Positions 56,960-61,881 of a stretch of 61,881 nt of DNA are shown here, one piece after another (position 1 is the stretch's first letter; each line of letters opens with the position of its first letter). Source of the stretch: Paludibacter sp. (GTDB lineage Bacteria > Bacteroidota > Bacteroidia > Bacteroidales > Paludibacteraceae). The translations under genes and the position numbers were made by a program. Location: NCBI GenBank assembly GCA_017882285.1, contig JADGPS010000007.1:1-61881 (forward strand), read 5' to 3'. The notes beneath the pieces were generated by a model. That model saw only the letters and a program-made list of their open reading frames with translations. It made no database searches and was not told where the DNA came from.

Positions 56960-58597
56960 TTAATACCACCTCAAATCACCTGCCGTTCCTTTTCCAGGAA
57001 AAGCGGCATCTTTCAGTGTAAAATCACCTGATACAGGATTATTCCACAAAGAAGTTGATGCTCCTGAATACGGAGTCATTTTAGATTTTATAGAAGTGCT
57101 TGTTACAGGAGCTGGAATAGGATCATCCACATAATCGGAAGTATAATACGTGCCGGTAATGTTAACGATTGTACCCGTAAGGTATCTCATTCCGTTGGCA
57201 CCAATGGCAGCTCCTGAACTACCCAAAATGCAGTTCTTAATGTTAATCCCATTGGTGAAGGTTGTACCATTTGCATCGATTAAATACCTGGCTGAACTTG
57301 GATCTTGCATACTCTGGTTTATCGTACAATTGGTAATATTCAGGTTTCCCATTATAGCCACAACCGGAGCGGCAGCTGTACGTAAAACCAACGATCCTTT
57401 AAAGTTGTACACCGTGCAATTGTTGAAATAAATATTTTTAAAGTAGTCAGCTGAGTTACTGTTTACAATAGCATAAGTGCTCGAGAAACCGATTTCATTT
57501 ATTACACAACTATTAAAGCTTAACGTGTCAATTGACTGACCTTTTGAAGCTTGCAGACGCATAGGTGTATTCCCAAAATTATGCAAATTACAATTTTTAA
57601 ACGATAATGATTTTACTGTTGTCATTAAATTGTTATTGAACAAATATCCAATCTTAATGGCTGCTGTGTTGTTATCACAATAACCGGTAAAATCAATATT
57701 TTCAAATTTAACGTAGTTCATTGTCGATTGATCCACAAAACCTAACATACTTGATGTTGCAGTTGGTGTAGCACCGGACATACAAACAATCGGACGATTA
57801 GTTGCTGATAATCCCCTTACTTTTACGTCTTTACTAAAGCGATATGTACTTCCACCCATAGGGAAATTCACACCCGGGGCCAAAACAATTACCTGACCTG
57901 CTGTCGCATTTGTAATGTTAGTAGGAAGGTCGGCACCTGAATCAAGATAGTAGTCACCTTCAACAAGAGCTGACGTTTTGCCTCGTAAAATGTCTTTGTT
58001 ATAAATCTGAATTGTATAGTTTGAATTTGGAAGAGAAGCAATTACTTTTTCACCTGCTGCCGCTTCATCGCTTGTGATACTCACTGTTGAAGTGGTATTA
58101 TCGCTTGCTGTTATAACCAAGTGAGTTACATTTGCTTTTGGCAACCATTTAATATCGAGTGAATTCATTGCTGCCATAAACGGAACATTTATACCAAAAA
58201 TATTCTCTGATTGAGTTTTAAATGACAGCGTAGAATTGAAACCGGAATTTTTGATTTTGGTTGTGTCAATGGCATTTGCACGTATTTTGGCATAATATGT
58301 TGTAGCACCGGCAAATTCCTTCACATAAGATAGTTGTGTGAGGGTAGTATCAACCACAGGTTTGCTATAATCCAAACTATCTAAACTTACTTGCAACGTA
58401 TAAGAAGTTGCATTATTCACAGCTACCCAACTTAGTGTAACCTGGGTCTTATTCACTGTAGCTGCAAAACTTATCGGACGGAATAAACGACTTGTATTCA
58501 GTTCGGTTACCTGATTAAAAATGTCATTACAGCCGGTTGTAAAAAACATGACTGAAATACACACTATAAAGGCGATTTTTTTTATTAATCTTTTCAT
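56960..58597 (-). CDS. Lipoprotein with fibronectin-like, DUF4957 and DUF5123 domains
   Basis: 545 residues. Lipobox with C23 (FFTTGC). Residues 35-135 and 135-220 look like fibronectin type III domains (TVNKTQVTLSWVAVNNATSYTLQVS). From about 230 a beta-helix with IVLAPGVNFPMGG, YVKFENIDFTGY and FKNCNLHNFGNTP matches the DUF4957/DUF5123 proteins found with pectin-degrading loci. Probably a surface glycan-binding or lyase-like protein. 25 nt after SusD. Confidence 0.8.
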   Translation of the reverse strand: MKRLIKKIAFIVCISVMFFTTGCNDIFNQVTELNTSRLFRPISFAATVNKTQVTLSWVAVNNATSYTLQVSLDSLDYSKPVVDTTLTQLSYVKEFAGATTYYAKIRANAIDTTKIKNSGFNSTLSFKTQSENIFGINVPFMAAMNSLDIKWLPKANVTHLVITASDNTTSTVSITSDEAAAGEKVIASLPNSNYTIQIYNKDILRGKTSALVEGDYYLDSGADLPTNITNATAGQVIVLAPGVNFPMGGSTYRFSKDVKVRGLSATNRPIVCMSGATPTATSSMLGFVDQSTMNYVKFENIDFTGYCDNNTAAIKIGYLFNNNLMTTVKSLSFKNCNLHNFGNTPMRLQASKGQSIDTLSFNSCVINEIGFSSTYAIVNSNSADYFKNIYFNNCTVYNFKGSLVLRTAAAPVVAIMGNLNITNCTINQSMQDPSSARYLIDANGTTFTNGINIKNCILGSSGAAIGANGMRYLTGTIVNITGTYYTSDYVDDPIPAPVTSTSIKSKMTPYSGASTSLWNNPVSGDFTLKDAAFPGKGTAGDLRWY

Positions 58598-58622
58598 ATT
58601 CTTTTTCTTTTATTTTTCAAAA

Positions 58623-60407
58623 TTAATAACCATAATCATTCGTTAGCGTACCGTTGCTCGAATCAAGAAATACTTGCCAAATAGGCCAGAACTGACGGGA
58701 ATTCGGATCTAATTGATAGAGTGAGCTTATTTTATCATCAGTCAGGTTATTCAACCCATCACTTATAAACCAACCTTTATTCGTTGGGTAATTCAGAGCT
58801 GCACCTTCGGCATCGGTATTTCCATGTTCCAAACCATAAATTACAAGCGATTCACCATCTACTGCGGTTTTATAATAGATTTTGTCAGGCAGATCGGCAT
58901 ACGAACCTGTTCTGTAAGCAAGAGCCGTCATTTTTGTTCTAGCTTCGCTAAGTTTAGTATCAAGCAAATTCCAACGGATCAAATCAGCTTTGCGTAACAT
59001 TTCTCCACAAAACTCTAACGCCCGTTCATCGACAATAGCATTAAAAAAGGTTTCTTTACCTGCAGTAGCTGATGCCATAAACGCATCTACTTTTGTTGAA
59101 TTAGTCGGGAATGCGCGGCTACGAATCGCTTTCAAATAGGGTGCTGCAGCCGATGGAGATTCCAACTCATTAATTGCTTCAGCAGCCATAAGATATACAT
59201 CAGCTAAACGCATACATTGCCAATTAATTCCATCGTCATTTGTTGAAGTTACAACTCGTCTCATCCATTCATAACGAAGTTTCCCAAAACACCATGAACT
59301 TATTTTACGGGGTACCTGAATGCCATTAGTCCATTCGTAAGGTACACAGGTAATATCGCGACGAACATCTTCTTTATCATAATCGTAAAACAAATTTGGA
59401 AGAGGCCCGTTAGTTCCACCTTGAGCTTGTTGTGTATATTTATCGGTAGTTGTGTGTTTTACACCAAACGTATAAAGAACCCTACCACGACCATCGGAAA
59501 ACGGAATTTCGAAAAGCGATTCAAGTCCGGCAGTCACTTTATCCTGACATAAATTTCTAAAGTTCTGTTCAAAAGTCCCTAATTGACAGGTATTACTATT
59601 TATAATATCCAGACATTCCTGTTTTACAATCGGATATAATTTTTCAACTGTCAAGTCCGGATCTGTACTCCGACGAACAGTCCCATCCGGACGTTGTGAG
59701 AAACCGGAGGCAGCCAAACAAATTCGGGCACGAAGTCCTTTAACGAATGCTTTATTAACCCTTTCGGTGCTACTGGTAACTGTACTTCCATTTGGCCATG
59801 GAACCAAACTTTCAGCTTCTGCCAAATCGGCAATAATTTGTTTGTAAATTACGTCTCTGTCCGACTTTGCTACATAGAGAGTAGAAGTCGTCAGCGGTTC
59901 AAAACGTGCCGGCACATCGCCCCAGGCTTTTATCAGATCATTATAGATTAGTGCTCTGAGTGTAAGAGTTTCCCCTAACAATTGAGCAAGTCTTTCATTG
60001 GTTTGAACATTTCCATACAAGCGTAAGCCCCGAATACAAAGGTTGGCACGTTCGATACCTTCGTACATTTTTGCCCATGCATTGTCAGCAGTATTCATAT
60101 TTGAATCACTTACCTTTGGATTGTAACCGGTTAACGAAGCCTTATCATCGGTTGTTTTTTCAGAAGTGTTATACCATTCAATATCAGTATTCAATCCATA
60201 ATATGGAATAAAACGTCCACGATAGGAGTTTGTTTCAGAAAACGATTGATGGATGGCCATTACTGCCTCTTCAGCTAAAACCGGAGTAGAGAAAATAAAG
60301 GATTCGTCCATTGACGATTGCGTAGGTGCATTCAATACGTCAGCACAAGAGCTTAGGAAAGCAACCAACGACAAGATTATAAATGATTTTAATATTATTC
60401 TTTTCAT
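58623..60407 (-). CDS. SusD/RagB-family starch-binding-like lipoprotein
   Basis: 594 residues. Signal peptide and lipobox C21 (LSSC). SusD fold hallmarks are visible: TYWAWKxxYEGIERANLCIRG-like NAWAKMYEGIERANLCIRG, GETLTLRALIYNDLIKAWGDVP, and RALEFCGEMLRKADLIRWN near 500. It caps the SusC porin and binds glycan at the surface. 19 nt after the susC stop. Confidence 0.93.
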   Translation of the reverse strand: MKRIILKSFIILSLVAFLSSCADVLNAPTQSSMDESFIFSTPVLAEEAVMAIHQSFSETNSYRGRFIPYYGLNTDIEWYNTSEKTTDDKASLTGYNPKVSDSNMNTADNAWAKMYEGIERANLCIRGLRLYGNVQTNERLAQLLGETLTLRALIYNDLIKAWGDVPARFEPLTTSTLYVAKSDRDVIYKQIIADLAEAESLVPWPNGSTVTSSTERVNKAFVKGLRARICLAASGFSQRPDGTVRRSTDPDLTVEKLYPIVKQECLDIINSNTCQLGTFEQNFRNLCQDKVTAGLESLFEIPFSDGRGRVLYTFGVKHTTTDKYTQQAQGGTNGPLPNLFYDYDKEDVRRDITCVPYEWTNGIQVPRKISSWCFGKLRYEWMRRVVTSTNDDGINWQCMRLADVYLMAAEAINELESPSAAAPYLKAIRSRAFPTNSTKVDAFMASATAGKETFFNAIVDERALEFCGEMLRKADLIRWNLLDTKLSEARTKMTALAYRTGSYADLPDKIYYKTAVDGESLVIYGLEHGNTDAEGAALNYPTNKGWFISDGLNNLTDDKISSLYQLDPNSRQFWPIWQVFLDSSNGTLTNDYGY

Positions 60408-60426
60408 TTTATTAATGTTTACAAGA

Positions 60427-61881
60427 TTAAAAACTCAAATTAAGACCTACAACGATTTGACGACTCTTAGGATAGGCAGAATAGTCAACTCCCGGAGTTA
60501 ATGTGGTTTGACGACGAGTTGAAACTTCAGGGTCAAAACCTGTATAGTTTGTCAAACAAAATACGTTATAACCGCTTACATATAACCGCAAATTTTGAAT
60601 TTTTAAGGCACTCAACATTTTATGAGGCAATGTATATCCTACCGAAAGCGTATTTAGACGTAAAAATGAACCATCTTCAACTGCCCAGTCTGAAAAAACA
60701 AATTTCTTTGTATAAGGCGACCACAAGGTAGTATTTACATTCATAGCAGCCAATTGAGCAGGATCGTTATTAATAGTTCCTGTTCCATCTGTGTTTAAGT
60801 TTGTCCACCGTGAGCCATCGGCCATCATCGAAATCATATTTCGATATTGGTATTTACTGGTAGATGTATATTCAATCTTGTTCGCATTATAAATATTATT
60901 GCCATAACTCCAATCAAAATTCGCAGATAAATCGAATCCATAAAGTCTTCCATTCATTGTGAAACCACCAGTATGAATCGGATTAGCATCACCAATAACT
61001 TTTCGGTCCAGATTATCTTCGGTAACCAGATTATCACCGCTTAAATCTTTTAGTTTCATAGAACCCGGTCGAAGTGTACCAATAACAGGCGAACAGTCTG
61101 TAACTCCATCTTTCAGAATCCATTTTTTGGTAGTTGCATTGTATCCGCTAAAATCAGAAACTTCGTAACGACCGTCAGAAAGATAGCCATACATTTGACC
61201 TACCGATCCACCTTTTGCAACCCAATAGTCAACACCTATTTCAGTAGAAGCCCAACCACTAGCCTGACCATAATCATTCATAATACCTAATGAGTTGATT
61301 CTGTTTTTATTAAAGCTGATATTTGCACTAAAATTCAAGCCGAAGTTTTTCTTATTCAGTGCCACCCAATTAATAGTTGCCTCTATACCTCGGTTTTCTG
61401 TTTCACCCATATTCCGGTATTGCGTATCGTATCCGGAGCCGGGAACCGGGAAATTAATCAACAAATCAGTTGTTGTATTCAGATATGCTTCCAATGAACC
61501 ATTTAATTTACTATTAAACAATGTAAAGTCCAACCCAATATTACGGGTAGTAGTTGTTTCCCATTTCAAATCAGGGTTAGCCATCGTTTTTGATGCACGC
61601 CAAATAGAACTAAATCCATTAATATAGGTTGTAATACTAGATTGATATGATTGTACCATTTGTCCGGAAGGTATATTATTGTTACCGGCAGTACCAAAAC
61701 TAAAACGCAGTTTCAAATCGTCTAACCAGTTATGAGTCATTTCCATAAACGGTTCGGAAGAAATACGCCATGCTATTGCTGCCGAAGGAAAATATCCCCA
61801 TTTGTTCGCTTCCGAGAATTTACTTGAACCATCAGCTCGGAAAGTAGCACTCAACAAATAGCGACTTTTATAATCATAATT
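60427..61881 (-). CDS. SusC/RagA-family TonB-linked outer-membrane protein (C-terminal part)
   Basis: The reading frame runs off the right edge; about 484 C-terminal residues are present (starting NYDYKSRYLLSATFRADGSSKF). The barrel ends in YPKSRQIVVGLNLSF. RISSEPFMEMTHNWLDDLKLRFSFGTAGNNNIP is typical of SusC. It transports glycan fragments with the SusD partner downstream. The plug and signal peptide are outside the window. Confidence 0.93.
   Translation of the reverse strand, partial: NYDYKSRYLLSATFRADGSSKFSEANKWGYFPSAAIAWRISSEPFMEMTHNWLDDLKLRFSFGTAGNNNIPSGQMVQSYQSSITTYINGFSSIWRASKTMANPDLKWETTTTRNIGLDFTLFNSKLNGSLEAYLNTTTDLLINFPVPGSGYDTQYRNMGETENRGIEATINWVALNKKNFGLNFSANISFNKNRINSLGIMNDYGQASGWASTEIGVDYWVAKGGSVGQMYGYLSDGRYEVSDFSGYNATTKKWILKDGVTDCSPVIGTLRPGSMKLKDLSGDNLVTEDNLDRKVIGDANPIHTGGFTMNGRLYGFDLSANFDWSYGNNIYNANKIEYTSTSKYQYRNMISMMADGSRWTNLNTDGTGTINNDPAQLAAMNVNTTLWSPYTKKFVFSDWAVEDGSFLRLNTLSVGYTLPHKMLSALKIQNLRLYVSGYNVFCLTNYTGFDPEVSTRRQTTLTPGVDYSAYPKSRQIVVGLNLSF

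Noticed and set aside
1-61881. tRNA or rRNA genes
   Set aside because: Looked for T-loop and CCA-like ends in gaps; the GACTTGAACCC in the repeat at 3601 lacks a cloverleaf context.

Overview
The window looks like chromosome from an AT-rich member of the Bacteroidetes, most like order Bacteroidales (Paludibacter-like is my guess; no marker here fixes the genus). The reasons are the family content (SusC/SusD, DUF4271, DUF6242, DUF6155, DUF6266, a secreted nuclease with a type IX sorting tail), -7 elements of the form TAnnTTTG, weak ribosome binding sites, and an str-S10-spc-alpha ribosomal cluster without tuf or adk and with map-infA after secY. I saw no tRNA, rRNA, CRISPR array, transposase or integrase gene.

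Layout. 1-10.1 kb: the end of a small membrane protein, a secreted M1 peptidase, a cold-shock-domain protein between direct repeats, a cation/Ca2+ antiporter, an MlaE/MlaF-type lipid ABC transporter pair with exonuclease III, and a DUF6242 lipoprotein. 10.2-30 kb: a small conserved protein with a TonB-dependent receptor, class I fumarase, topoisomerase IV subunit A, glycyl-tRNA synthetase, then lpxK-punA, the LOG-DUF4271-hemD-rnpA-yidD run, an NAD-dependent epimerase, an ArgD-type aminotransferase, a TGS-domain nucleoside kinase and two predicted outer-membrane proteins.

30.1-48.7 kb: one long minus-strand ribosomal superoperon, rpsL-rpsG-fusA-rpsJ-rplC-D-W-B-rpsS-rplV-rpsC-rplP-rpmC-rpsQ-rplN-X-E-rpsN-rpsH-rplF-R-rpsE-rpmD-rplO-secY-map-infA-rpmJ-rpsM-K-D-rpoA-rplQ. 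It has a well-formed promoter before rpsL and a 20-bp perfect terminator after rplQ. Palindromic GC-rich elements sit 2-3 nt after the stop codons of infA, rpsN, rpsJ and (one arm) rpsL.

49-55 kb: accessory genes. A DUF6266 protein; a compact two-gene cassette (a SocA-like/DUF488 fusion plus a 271-residue partner ending in a clamp-binding-like QLELF) lying between 90-bp direct repeats; a DUF6155 pair; a truncated copy of one of those genes ending exactly at a palindromic repeat; and a secreted endonuclease I. 55.2-61.9 kb: a polysaccharide utilisation locus (SusC-SusD-DUF5123/DUF4957 lipoprotein-GH28 polygalacturonase) probably aimed at pectin, with SusC cut by the window end.

The best candidates for something undescribed are the DUF488 cassette (position, repeats and clamp-like tail suggest a mobile conflict or DNA-processing module, which is inference), the stop-codon-abutting palindromes inside the ribosomal operon, and the QLTLF tail on ParC.
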